This document shows positions 48,234 through 58,009 of a stretch of 64,000 nucleotides of DNA, in pieces. Within the stretch, counting starts at the first letter, position 1. Every line of letters starts with the position of its first letter. Both the position numbers and the translations under genes were made by a program. Source of the stretch: Berberis thunbergii (Eukaryota > Streptophyta > Magnoliopsida > Ranunculales > Berberidaceae); NCBI GenBank assembly GCA_003290165.1, contig QNQO01000458.1:558001-622000 (forward strand), in the 5' to 3' direction. The notes under the pieces are model-generated. The model made no database searches. It worked only from the letters and a program-made list of their open reading frames with translations, and was not told the origin of the DNA.

Positions 48234-48690
48234 TGTTGGACAAATCCAATAATGTGGGCACACATATGTAATATAACGTGTATTGCTATCTTAAAGTGTA
48301 GTCAATTTAAATATGTGATCTAATAGGGGGATTGGACTATAAGGTATTAATAAATAACATGGTGTAAATAAGGATGTAATTTCTAATTCAATGAGGGGCA
48401 GAATTGGAAATTCACAGTCCGTAAGTTGAAGGGTTGTGACTTATGGGCATTATAAATAGGATGGGTCCCCGATTGAGCGTATGCGTAATTGAGAAATTTT
48501 TGTCATTGTCTTCTGTATCCTCTCAACAGAGAACTAAGGGAAAACGCTTGAATCAATCGAAAGATCCAAACAATCCAAACTCATCACAATCAACGAGGAA
48601 ATCGCTATGGATCGATCGGGTATGTTTCTATTCTTCTTGTTTCCATTGAATCAACTAGAGTCTTAAGTTATTGTAGTTTAAATTACAACA
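48234..48690 (+). repeat. Copia 3' LTR
   Basis: 457 bp, nine substitutions from the 5' LTR, followed by the target duplication GTTGG at 48691-48695. Confidence 0.96.
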
Positions 48691-49375
48691 GTTGGGGTTT
48701 ATAAGTGCAAGGGTACGGTTGTTTATATGTTTCTGATCATGCTCATTCATCTATCAGACAAGTAATTTGGAGTTTGGGTGTTGGAATTTTAAAATTAGTT
48801 ATGTTGATTTGCATGCATGTTGTGGTTGATTGAGGAGTTTGGGATTTTGTCATCTCTGATCAGAGTTAAAGTTGTGATCTTTGAGAAATGGGATTTGATG
48901 ATTTGTAGATGTCTGTTGAATTTGATTAAGATTTGATATCTTTTTTTGATTTGTTAATATCCTAGAAAGTTTGGATTTTGGTGGTAATTAGTTGATCTTC
49001 AGTTTTAAGTGAGTGTAAAACTTCTGACTCTAATTCGATTCATTAACTGCTCATTTCTCACTCTTTCCAACTATTTGGTTTGGAGTGTTTTGACCTCTTT
49101 CCAACTCTTTGGTTTGGTTTGGAGTGTTTTGACCTCGTTTGTGCTAACTCGGCATAAAAGTTTAGGCCTAAAATTGTTGGGCGGGGAACCATTATCCACC
49201 AGCAAAATCACAGATATAAACAAATAATTGAGGCGTGCCTGATATCCACCAATCCGTGCGGAATGGGGATGAATTTTTAATAAAAATAAATGATTTTGCG
49301 ATGCTGATTCGGGGATCTACGATCCCTGATGGGGCGGGGATGGATTTGCCCAAATCCGCCCCATTGCTATCCCTA

Positions 49376-50709
49376 ATGGTGCACAAGCGGCCAAGCTTAG
49401 TCCTTTTTAGGACGACAATAGCTTGCCACATATATGACCTCGTCCACTTTAGGAACCAAGGAACTCCAGCACGGACCGAACCTAGTCCATCGATAGTCCT
49501 CATCGGGAACTAAGGCAACACACATGCGAACGAGTTCAGTCCACAGACGTCTCAAGGCATCTAATCGTTCTAGTCCAAACAGACCAAGGCAACGCCCTGG
49601 TCACCAATACCCAAAAAATAATGAGTCAAAGTGTGGGTTGAAATCTAGTCCTAAGAAGATTAATCGATTTCTCTGTTACTCTGGTTATATACAGAGCCAA
49701 GTAGCAGTACTTTGACAGGCCAATGCCTACTCAAGAAGCGGGTAATCCACAAGACACAACTCGCCTACATGAAGATCACTCTTCAGTAACTTCACCATCA
49801 TTGGCAAGTCAGTCTACTTCGTCAAGGGAACTACACAGGCTGAGTCAAGACCACATGCGTCTCCTTCAGGAACAGATAAGTCAGTCCTTGCTCAGAGTTA
49901 AACTATCTCATCCTTTTTTATAACCCAGATATTTGCCCGCACATGCTAACATGACTCACATTCATTCATAACATACAAAAAAGTGAATTCAAAAAAATCA
50001 GACTTTATTGATTATCAAAAAGTTATTACAAAGCTTGACCAACTGGCCAGTATAGAAGTTTATACACTACATGTATCTGAGCTTGGTACAAAACATGGTA
50101 CGAGCGAAGATCAGTAGGAACACATGTCGAGATTTTGCTATGCTAATTTGCCTTCCAGAAGAAGATTTGGAAATGAAAGCAAAAGGACCAAAAGTTGGTT
50201 GCGGGTGTTATATCCCAAACTGGACAACGGATGGCGCCATGGGAACACTAAAAGGTGGAAGACAAACTTGGCCCTTAAGGTGAAGTCCATACTTCTTCTT
50301 CGTGATGTAAGAACAAATTCGGAGGTACCACAGAACTACTGGAAGCTCACTAAAGCTGGGCGGCTTCCCTAAAAAATATGTCTTGCAATGACTCGTTGCT
50401 GCAAATGTCAGAACATTCGAAGATTCCACCAATAAGGATTCTTGTTCGTCATCTGGAGAGGCCAAAACACATATACTGAAATGACACATTTGAGGAACAT
50501 GTCTACAATACTCATGGTAGTGTTTGACCCTATGAAAACTAGCCTATATATAAGCACAATGTTCATAAAATGAGGTTACCCAGCAGTTGCGTCGACCTTA
50601 AATGTTAGGCGGGGAATGAGTGGCGATGGTTCCAAGTACAACTGCACCGGTCCATATTCATTGAATTAATGAAACTGCATGCAGCCCCATTAACTTGGGA
50701 GGTAGCTGA
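49376..50709 (+). other. 3' untranslated remainder of the gypsy element
   Basis: It resumes with the interrupted ~196-bp repeat (49376-49510), then unique sequence without supported frames, and ends with TTAACTTGGGAGGTAGCTGA, the probable polypurine tract before the 3' LTR. Confidence 0.6.
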
Positions 50710-51298
50710 TGAGACATCAAACTATCACTCAATCACAGTAGTACACGTGGCACGGGCTAACCCTAGCATGTGAAAGGCTTCAGCGCAACCTCAAGCAGAC
50801 CCATGCGTGAACTACTGTTCAGGTCGTAAGTCAGGTGCCCATGCCCAAGACACACCAACCCTAGAGGCACGGGTCTCAGAGTTTGGCTTAGGACAACAAG
50901 GCTCGAACAACGAATCTCAGAGCTGTCATAAGCCCGATATCCACTTGCACGAAATTAACTCTAGCCCAATCAAGCATTGTATCCTAAACATAGCCAAGTG
51001 CCGAAGAGACACAGTCAATGCATAGGTAAGATCTTATACAAGATCTCCTCCCTTCATCACGCCCTTGAGCACAGGGACAGCTAGGAGGCAACACTCGCTA
51101 TAAGAGACGGTGAAAGGAGGAAGAAAGGTACGCATACACACTGCAATTTACATACAATATTCACTATTCTTTTCATCGATATCTAACTTAAGCATCAGAG
51201 TGCTTTCGACCACCACAACGGTGGTCCCTGGCTTAACCGCTACTCATTTTGAAGGATCGAGATCGTCGATATCAACAATGACAGAACCGAACACATCA
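50710..51298 (+). repeat. 3' LTR of the decayed Ty3/gypsy element
   Basis: 589 bp starting TGAGACATCAAACTATC and ending GAACACATCA, a diverged partner of 32262-32854. The greater divergence than in the copia LTRs fits the nesting order. Confidence 0.85.
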
Positions 51299-52438
51299 AT
51301 TTTTAAGATCCCTTTCTCTATGTTGAGCTTTATTGTCTAATTTATAAACTTGTCAAAGTGTGATTTGAAATGAGCAAAGTTTGAAATCTTAAAGATGAAT
51401 GATAAAAAATAAATAAAGATTGTAGCGTATTTATTGATTCTCAAGGTATTCCAACAACTTTGAATAGCGGGTCGATTGAACGTAGAACAAATTTGGAGTT
51501 GTTTTGACAAATCTGGGTGAGTTTGTTTTCAGACATTCTTCATTCTCCTTTCTATCGTCTTCAATTTTTGCTCATTTTATCATCTTTTTAGTATTTCGAG
51601 CTAGCAAGTTTGAAGCATTGCAAAATCCAAGTTGGTAGCATGAAATTACTTTCATTCCCACGAGTTACGTAAATATACTAGTGTATTACTCGTATTGTTG
51701 GCACGATCACCCTCTTAAGTTGTGGATTGTGTTTTTGCCTTCGGTGTGAAATTACATATATATATATATAGTTTTTCTTTACGCATTTGGCATGCCACCT
51801 GAGTTGTTGGGTCATACCTTCAATTCTCATTACAATATATATATATATATTAAATCATCTACATACCTAAAGATTCATGGTTTATGAACGTTTGGAGGGG
51901 TATTAAATAATTTTGATGGAGGTCTAGTTATAAATATCGAATGTTTGGAAGGGGTTGTAAGTGGCATATGTAGAATATCTAACTTTGGGTGATAATAGTA
52001 ATATAATAAAGTAGCTTGGGACAAAAAGGGAAAATTAAATTTTGAATGTATATCATACCCATGTAATTATATGCACGTGCATGTAATTATTAGAATTTGA
52101 CAATAGCATTTAGGGAACATCGTAAAATTCAAATTTCTCCCTTTAACTGAGTTTTGCTTTCATTAAAACAATGTTTATTTAGACTTACCCTCTCAGTGTA
52201 AGTGTCATATTTGAGTCTCCCCCACAAATTAATAAAAAAAAAATGGTTTACCTCCCCAAATTTTTTTTGTCAAAATATGACTTAACCCCCTCCCCTCACA
52301 TTTTTTGTTCAATTATCCATGTATTTGATTGTTATGTTTTGCACACGTTGTACCTATGCCTTCCCAAATAATTTCATAATGACAACATTGCCCATAAACA
52401 CGTCTTCCACATTGTTACTAAAAATATTGGTGTTACCT

Positions 52439-52469
<31 letters not shown>

Positions 52470-52906
52470 ATGACCCACCTCTATTACCTTCTTCTTCTCC
52501 ACTACTGCCAAAATCCATGCTCCATCCCACCACTACTTCCAATTTATCCACAACCCACACTCGACCACTAAAATTTTCAATTGAAACAAACTCAGCACGA
52601 TTACCACATTTGTTGTCAAGCCCACCCAACCTTCAATTGAATAAACTCACCCTCACTCTTCAATTTAATCTATGATAATGGGTGGCTTCTAATTTAACTT
52701 TGATTTAATCCATGATGGTAGTGAGTTTATGATTTTGATTAGTGAAATTCTGTGGTGGGTTGAAATGTTTCGATTTAGTTGGTGATGGAGTTGGTGTTGT
52801 AGGTGGAGGTAAGGTGGGGTTTTGGTTCATGTTGGAGAGGTGATGGAGGTGTTACAATCTTGAGGATTTTTTAATGTATGTGATTTAGTTTTTTGAAAAT
52901 TAGGGG
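51299..52906. other. AT-rich intergenic stretch with simple repeats
   Basis: Contains short (AT)n tracts near 51751-51767 and 51835-51850 and a C29 homopolymer at 52439-52467. A 118-codon frame across the C-run (poly-Pro) is not considered real. Confidence 0.5.
52439..52467. repeat. C29 homopolymer
   Basis: Uninterrupted run of 29 C on the plus strand; its length is likely to vary between reads. Confidence 0.9.
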
Positions 52907-53631
52907 TGTGACGATCTGATCTACAAAATATTATATTATCCGCTTTGGATTCAAGGCCCGCATGACTTTAAAACGCGTATTACTTTGTAGATCAAAACTC
53001 ACACATATATAACACATGCCCATTCGTCACCCTGGCGATGTGAGACTATAATATTCCCTTTGTAACTTGCTAATCCTCTTGGGATTCATGGGCTTTTGAG
53101 CTTCTCTCACATCCTCCCTCTTAGGTCCACCCACACGACTTTAAAATACATAGTACTTTGTAGATCCAAACTCACATATATATAACAGATCTCCCTTCTT
53201 CACCTAGGCAATGTGAGACTATAATCTCTCATTTGTAGCTTGCTAACCTTCTTGGGATCCATGAGATATTGGGTTTTTTCTGCACCCTCCCCCTCATATT
53301 CGCCCACACAAGGGTATCACAATCCACCCCTTGGGAGCCCAAAGTCCTTGTTGGCACATTTTCGGCTGGGTCAGGCTATGATATCATTATGTGACGACTC
53401 GATCGATAGAGTACTATATTGCCCGCTTTGGAACCAAGGCCCGTACGACTTTAAAACACGTAGTATTTTGTAGATCCAAACTCGCACATATATAGTACAT
53501 CCTCCTCCTTCACCCAGGTGATATGGGACTTTAATCTCTCTTTTGTAGTTTGCCAACCCTCTTGAAATCCATGAGCTCTTGGGCTAATCCCACACCCTCT
53601 TCTTCAAGTTCGTTCACATAAGGGTATTACA
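52907..53631 (-). mobile_element. TRIM-like miniature LTR element with unequal LTRs
   Basis: Two terminal direct repeats start TGTGACGA on the plus strand and end in CA: 52907-53321 (415 bp) and 53390-53631 (242 bp). Between them are 68 bp which, on the minus strand, begin with TGATATCATAGCC, a mutated tRNA-Met primer-binding site. The longer repeat contains an internal duplication (ACTTTAAAA...ACTTTGTAGATC...GTGAGACTATAAT). Flanks AGGGG (52902-52906) and AGGGT (53632-53636) suggest a 5-bp target duplication with one change. No coding capacity. Confidence 0.75.
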
Positions 53632-53636
53632 AGGGT

Positions 53637-54913
53637 TGAGTCTAATTTATACGTCTGGGTTGTTCATTCATAATAAAGACTTTGAGGGTGTCATTTGCAT
53701 GACATAAGTGCATTTGACAGTCAAGACTGAAAAACCACCGGTTGACAAAAAATTGGGGAGGTAAGTTAGTTTTTGAATAATTTAGGGGAAGAAACACAAT
53801 TATAACATTCACACTGTGGGCTAAGCCTAAATATTTTGACTTTGGGATTCATTTGACTTGAAGTACTTGAGTTGGGGTCCATTTTGAAATTTTTTAGTAC
53901 GAGGTTCGAATTGCTATGGTCAACTCAATTGACTCATGTTGACCAGCTTATAGACGTTAAAAACTAAATATTACTTAGATTTTGGGGTCTATTTGGTTTA
54001 TCATAATTTACCTTGGGGTATGTTTTGTAAGGGTATTTTTATTTATGAGCTGATCAAAGGAAGTGAACTAGTTTGACAATACATTTTGGACCCAGACTAA
54101 AATAGTTTTCAAAATAGACCTAAACTCAATCGTTATAAACCAGATGAACCCAAATAGTTTTCAACAATTATTTAGCCAAAGACGCATGTTATATTCTTTA
54201 AAAGTTTTAAACCCATTTTTCACATTATTTCTTAGGATTTAATTCATTGAGAATATAATTTATAATGTATATTTGAGGTTTAAGATAAGAATCATATTAA
54301 TCATAATTATAAGGTTAATTGTGTTTGAGGGATGAATTCTAAATGTACATGATTGGAATTATAAATCGAATGAAACTATGTAAAAGATGCGAGCTTAGGT
54401 CAAGAAATTTAAATGTTAATATTTATACCAACGGTTTTGCGTAAGTAAACTAGTGTGGGTAGATCTCTGTTAGTTTCAAAGACAATACTTACGGATATAA
54501 ACGTAAGAAACATCTTACTAACGATTGGTTCAAGGGAGTTTATCTTGGTAAACTAACAGTAATTAGTTAATTACCATTAGTATATTTGACAATTAAATTA
54601 AAAGATATGTTATATTTTACCCTATTTTTTCTGGATACTATATGTGTACATGCACTTCACCTAAATGACACGACCATTATTTTTCTTTTTCAGACCCAAA
54701 ATACATGATCATAGAGAATCAAAGTGCTTGGAACTTGAACTACTAAAAAACGTGCAAGCGATATCATTAAAGTATGGATTACAATAAAGCAATTATAACC
54801 TCAATGAATTTGAATCACAACCTAATCATAAAAAATAATCAAATATTACTTGATAAACCTTTTATGTTTAACCATTGAAGGATCAAGCTTTATTTTTAAA
54901 TATGGTGCTTTTG
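53637..54913. other. Intergenic stretch, nothing recognised
   Basis: AT-rich, no supported gene, RNA or terminal repeats. Confidence 0.5.
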
Positions 54914-54964
54914 GTATTTGTGCCTAGTTGACCGACATTTCAATTCCAAAATCGAACTTAATAT

Positions 54965-56295
54965 TTGATAAAAGGAGATGCTGTGATAGTCTGTCCTTGA
55001 GTTTGTATATGGATTTCTTCTAAAGGAGGTAAAACATATTCAACAACAGAATTGTTTTTCAAATGCCAAGGTTTAGAAGTATTTTTGACAACATTCAATT
55101 GTGAAAGATAAATGGATTCATACTATTCTAAAAATGGCATATGATCTTTGATATCTTCACAGAATTGATAAAACAATTTACCTAAACTAATCCTTTGATC
55201 ACGAGTAGTTTGAGAATAAAATGTGTCTCTTTTGTCAGAATGGTAATCCATAGAAAATTCATTTTTAACTTTTTGTTTGTTTAGAACAAATTCAGTGGTT
55301 AAAGTATTTAATTGTGCTGGATCTGCCATCTCATATTGAGTTGGAGATCTATCAGAAGGATGTTCTGATGGTTGATTGTAGATGGGTTGCGAGATCTGGG
55401 GATGATAAGGATGATTCCTTATATTTGCCAGATCAAGATGATGAAGATCCTCAGGAGGAGGTGTTCTAGGGATTTGGGTAGGAGCAGTCCTGAAAGAAGA
55501 TTCAGATCTACGTCATGATTGAAAATCTAAAGGCTGTAACCTAGTTTTTCTTGATTCAGAGAATTGTAATTCAACAGTTCCATATTCAAGAGTCAAAACT
55601 TGACCAAACAAACTAGGAGAAGGTCGTCTTGGAGTCGATTGGACCTGCCAAGTTACTGAAAGAGTAACTTGATTCCAGTGAATTATTTTAGGAACAATAA
55701 CACTGGTGTTGTCCTTGTTAGCCTGAAATAAGATTGTATAACCTTTTTCAGACTCCATCAAAGCTTTCGGACTCAATTAAGTCTTCATTGCTTTGTAGGT
55801 GATTTTGTAAATGAGAGCAAAAGGCTCAGATCCTGGTAACATGTCGAAACCAGAAGTCTGAATATTGAGAGTCAGTGTTTCAAGGACATTTGAATCCTTA
55901 AGAGACACTGAAAAATTGGGGTAACAGTCAAAATAGACCGGATCCATGGCCAAGGTAGATTATGCATTTCCAAGCAGAGAATCGTGGAACCTATTGTGTC
56001 TACAGTCACGAAGAGCGATTAAGGCACAAGTGTGAAGTCCAGTTCTAGTAAGAGGTTTGATTCCAACCTGAATCAGACCGATATGGATATACTTGTAATC
56101 TTGATTTTTGAGAAATTCAAGGGTGTTTGTAGAAATCAATTGCTTTGATTCTAAAGAACCATCAAGAGGCACTGTATGTTCAACAATGTCTATCAGATCT
56201 TCAGATTTTTGTGAAAAGATTGATTGAGAAATAAACTTGATAAATTTGTTTGTAAGGAACTTTTGGTATGGACCGTTTTTGTAAATTCTGTTCAA
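54965..56295 (-). pseudogene. Caulimovirid-like movement protein and downstream polyprotein relic
   Basis: One minus-strand frame is interrupted by stop codons at 55960, 55777, 55513 and 55123. The upstream part resembles the 30K-type movement-protein domain of plant pararetroviruses, most clearly in the LRDCRHNRFHDSLLG segment near 55990. The following part is a linker rich in Pro/Gln/Ser that I cannot assign. A further N-terminal portion lies in another frame at 56468-56285, so there is also a frameshift. Only the family resemblance is claimed. Confidence 0.65.
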
Positions 56296-56568
56296 CTGCT
56301 GAAATTCTACATTCCATCCTATTTTGTAAATCTGGATTGCTTTGTCTAGAGCTAGAAGCTCGGGTAAATTTTGAAATAAAAGACATTTTCATAAAATCTG
56401 AGAGGTTGAGGGTTGGAACACTGTACTCGGACCACCTACGACTGGACCACCGATATGGGACCACCTAACCCTGGTAATTGCGCAAACTATGCGACTTACA
56501 AAGGGTTCTACGGTTGACCAACGTCATCAACGGCTGACAAAACTATTCCTCCCAGAGAAGATGAACAT

Positions 56569-56581
56569 GACTTTGATACCA
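56569..56581 (-). promoter_or_regulatory. Primer-binding site of the pararetrovirus relic
   Basis: On the minus strand TGGTATCAAAGTC matches the tRNA-iMet-complementary TGGTATCAGAGC used by caulimovirids with a single clear difference, and lies about 110 bp upstream of the movement-protein region. Confidence 0.6.
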
Positions 56582-56619
56582 ATTTTAAGGGATTGCCTAT
56601 GAACATGGTTGAGTGTAAT

Positions 56620-56762
56620 CTCTTAATGAGGTCTCTCCTGTTAGGTATTGGATTCCTAATCCATTGTAAAACTTTGTTCAAATGTTTGTAATTGATAACA
56701 AGATGAGGAGATCCTCGTTCGAATTCAACAATTTTTCTGACATAGAAGGCTGCACAACTGGT
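56620..56762 (-). pseudogene. Caulimovirid-like reverse transcriptase scrap
   Basis: About 47 codons on the minus strand with LVINYKHLNK and IPNRRDLI, the beginning of a pararetrovirus RT domain. The catalytic part is absent. It is bounded upstream by the 59-bp direct repeat. Confidence 0.65.
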
Positions 56763-57258
56763 CTTTGTGCCTAGTTGACTGACATTTCAATTCCAATATC
56801 GAACTTAATATTTGATAAATAATTTTTTTTATATAGAATGAAGAAAGTAAAGTAAACTTCTTAGAAATGAATAACTTGTGAACTAGGCAGTAATCAATCA
56901 ACTTTTCAATAAAGCTTATGGCCTAGATTAGGTTGTTATATCTTGGTTTAGCCATCTTAGATTGTATCATTCAATAGATAAGTAACAACATAACTTATAG
57001 TAGATTAGTTATGTAGCACATAAGTGTATGTACATGCCAGCCTAACATGACAATGTAGAAACCATCTTTTTAGTCGAGAGTGTTGAAGCTGGATTAACTA
57101 TTTTCGATTGTGATATCCAATACAAGTAGTGCATAACATACTGAAGTAGATGTGTGTAAGTCTATGTTGAACTAGCAAGTCAAAATATCTTTGTAGCCAA
57201 GAGTTTGTACATTATATTTACCTAGCCTACATGAGTTATAGCTGCCCTTGGTTTTAAA

Positions 57259-57280
57259 CAAAAAACAAAAAATAAAAAAT

Positions 57281-57317
<37 letters not shown>

Positions 57318-57329
57318 AATAAAAAAATA
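57259..57329. repeat. (AAAAAT)n microsatellite
   Basis: About 70 bp of AAAAAT/AAAAT units on the plus strand. The rest of 56820-58000 shows nothing I recognise. Confidence 0.9.
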
Positions 57330-58009
57330 GAGAAAGGAAAATAAACAAGTTTTAGCAAGAAAGAAACAAAAAATAACTGAAAGACACTTAACTTATCAAA
57401 GGAATTATTATGTCCACCAAGCACAACAAAAAATTGTAAACAATACCTAAAATTTACGGGTGTTTAAACTATATATATTCTAAAAGATTGACTAATTTGA
57501 TATAAGACCGACCATCTGCTCTTCTGATGATGCAATAACAATCTTATGAGCGTAAGTTTTTCTTGCTTTTCGTATCCAACTCATAGATACTTAGCTAGTT
57601 AACCCATATTTTGAAGAATATTCCCTATGATTTTCAATACCCTAGCTGCCTCATTATAAGTTATAACTTTAACAAACATTGAAAAATCATATTACATACT
57701 TAATTCAATGAGGGTGGAGAAGATGTTATTATAGTTACCTCAGAGTTTTCACAATAATATCCCAACTTTTTTTCTAGGTCTTGTTTCATCATGATTACTA
57801 GTTGGCGCATCTCTACTAAATGTAATTACCCTAACTCTATTGATCAGAAAAAAAATATTGGTAGAATTGTTTGTGAAGTGGTTATTCACTTCACCTTTTC
57901 ACAAAATTTACCCCATTCTTATGAAATTTCATCATGTCAAGTCAAATAGCTTTTTTTTCGATATCATGCTAAATGTTATTTTCACAAAAAAAAAGAAAAA
58001 AAATCCCAG

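Larger units (their letters stand above)
41913..48690 (+). mobile_element. Ty1/copia LTR retrotransposon, nearly full-length, pol broken
   Basis: Identical-length 457-bp LTRs (41913-42369, 48234-48690) begin TG and end CA, and the 5-bp target duplication GTTGG lies at 41908-41912 and 48691-48695. The primer-binding site TGGTATCAGAGC (initiator tRNA-Met) follows the 5' LTR, and a purine-rich CAAGTGGGAGAT precedes the 3' LTR. The domain order gag, protease, integrase, RT, RNase H is that of copia. LTRs differ at nine positions (about 2%), seven of them transitions. It lies inside the hAT element at 41028-49375. Confidence 0.97.
41028..49375. mobile_element. hAT-type element split by the copia insertion, TSD ATGGTGCA
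   Basis: The left end TGAGGATGACAG and the right end (inverted) TAGGGATAGCAATGGGGCGG belong to the same family as the 39277 element. The 8-bp duplication ATGGTGCA lies at 41020-41027 and 49376-49383. Without the copia it is about 1,565 bp. Its interior (41225-41912, 48696-49190) has a TC-rich leader-like part and a GAGGTAAGAACG donor-like site, perhaps captured host gene sequence. Confidence 0.8.
32262..51298 (+). mobile_element. Decayed Ty3/gypsy LTR retrotransposon hosting nested insertions
   Basis: Two diverged LTRs (593 and 589 bp) bound a plus-strand gypsy interior with gag, protease, RT, RNase H and integrase remnants in the usual order. An intact-sized element has been stretched to 19 kb by inserts at about 34893-36533, 37165-37885, 39277-40482 and 41028-49375. 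The 3' untranslated part holds a ~196-bp tandem repeat, and a purine-rich CTTGGGAGGTAGC precedes the 3' LTR. All coding is broken by stops and frameshifts, so it cannot be autonomous. Confidence 0.85.
54914..56819 (-). mobile_element. Endogenous caulimovirid (plant pararetrovirus) fragment, rearranged
   Basis: Minus-strand order: an RT scrap (about 56762-56620), a tRNA-Met-type primer-binding site (56569-56581), then a broken movement-protein and polyprotein reading frame down to about 54965. Both outer edges carry a 59-bp direct repeat (54914-54972, 56761-56819; three mismatches). The primer site preceding the movement-protein gene is the normal caulimovirid order. An RT scrap immediately upstream is not, so the copy is rearranged. 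Stops and frameshifts show it is a non-infectious genomic relic. Confidence 0.68.

Noticed and set aside
42122..48649. 68-codon frames at 42122-42328 and 48443-48649 as a duplicated small gene
   Set aside because: They are the same segment of the two copia LTRs.
52319..52675. 118-codon frame with a poly-Pro run
   Set aside because: Created by the C29 homopolymer; no homology or start evidence.
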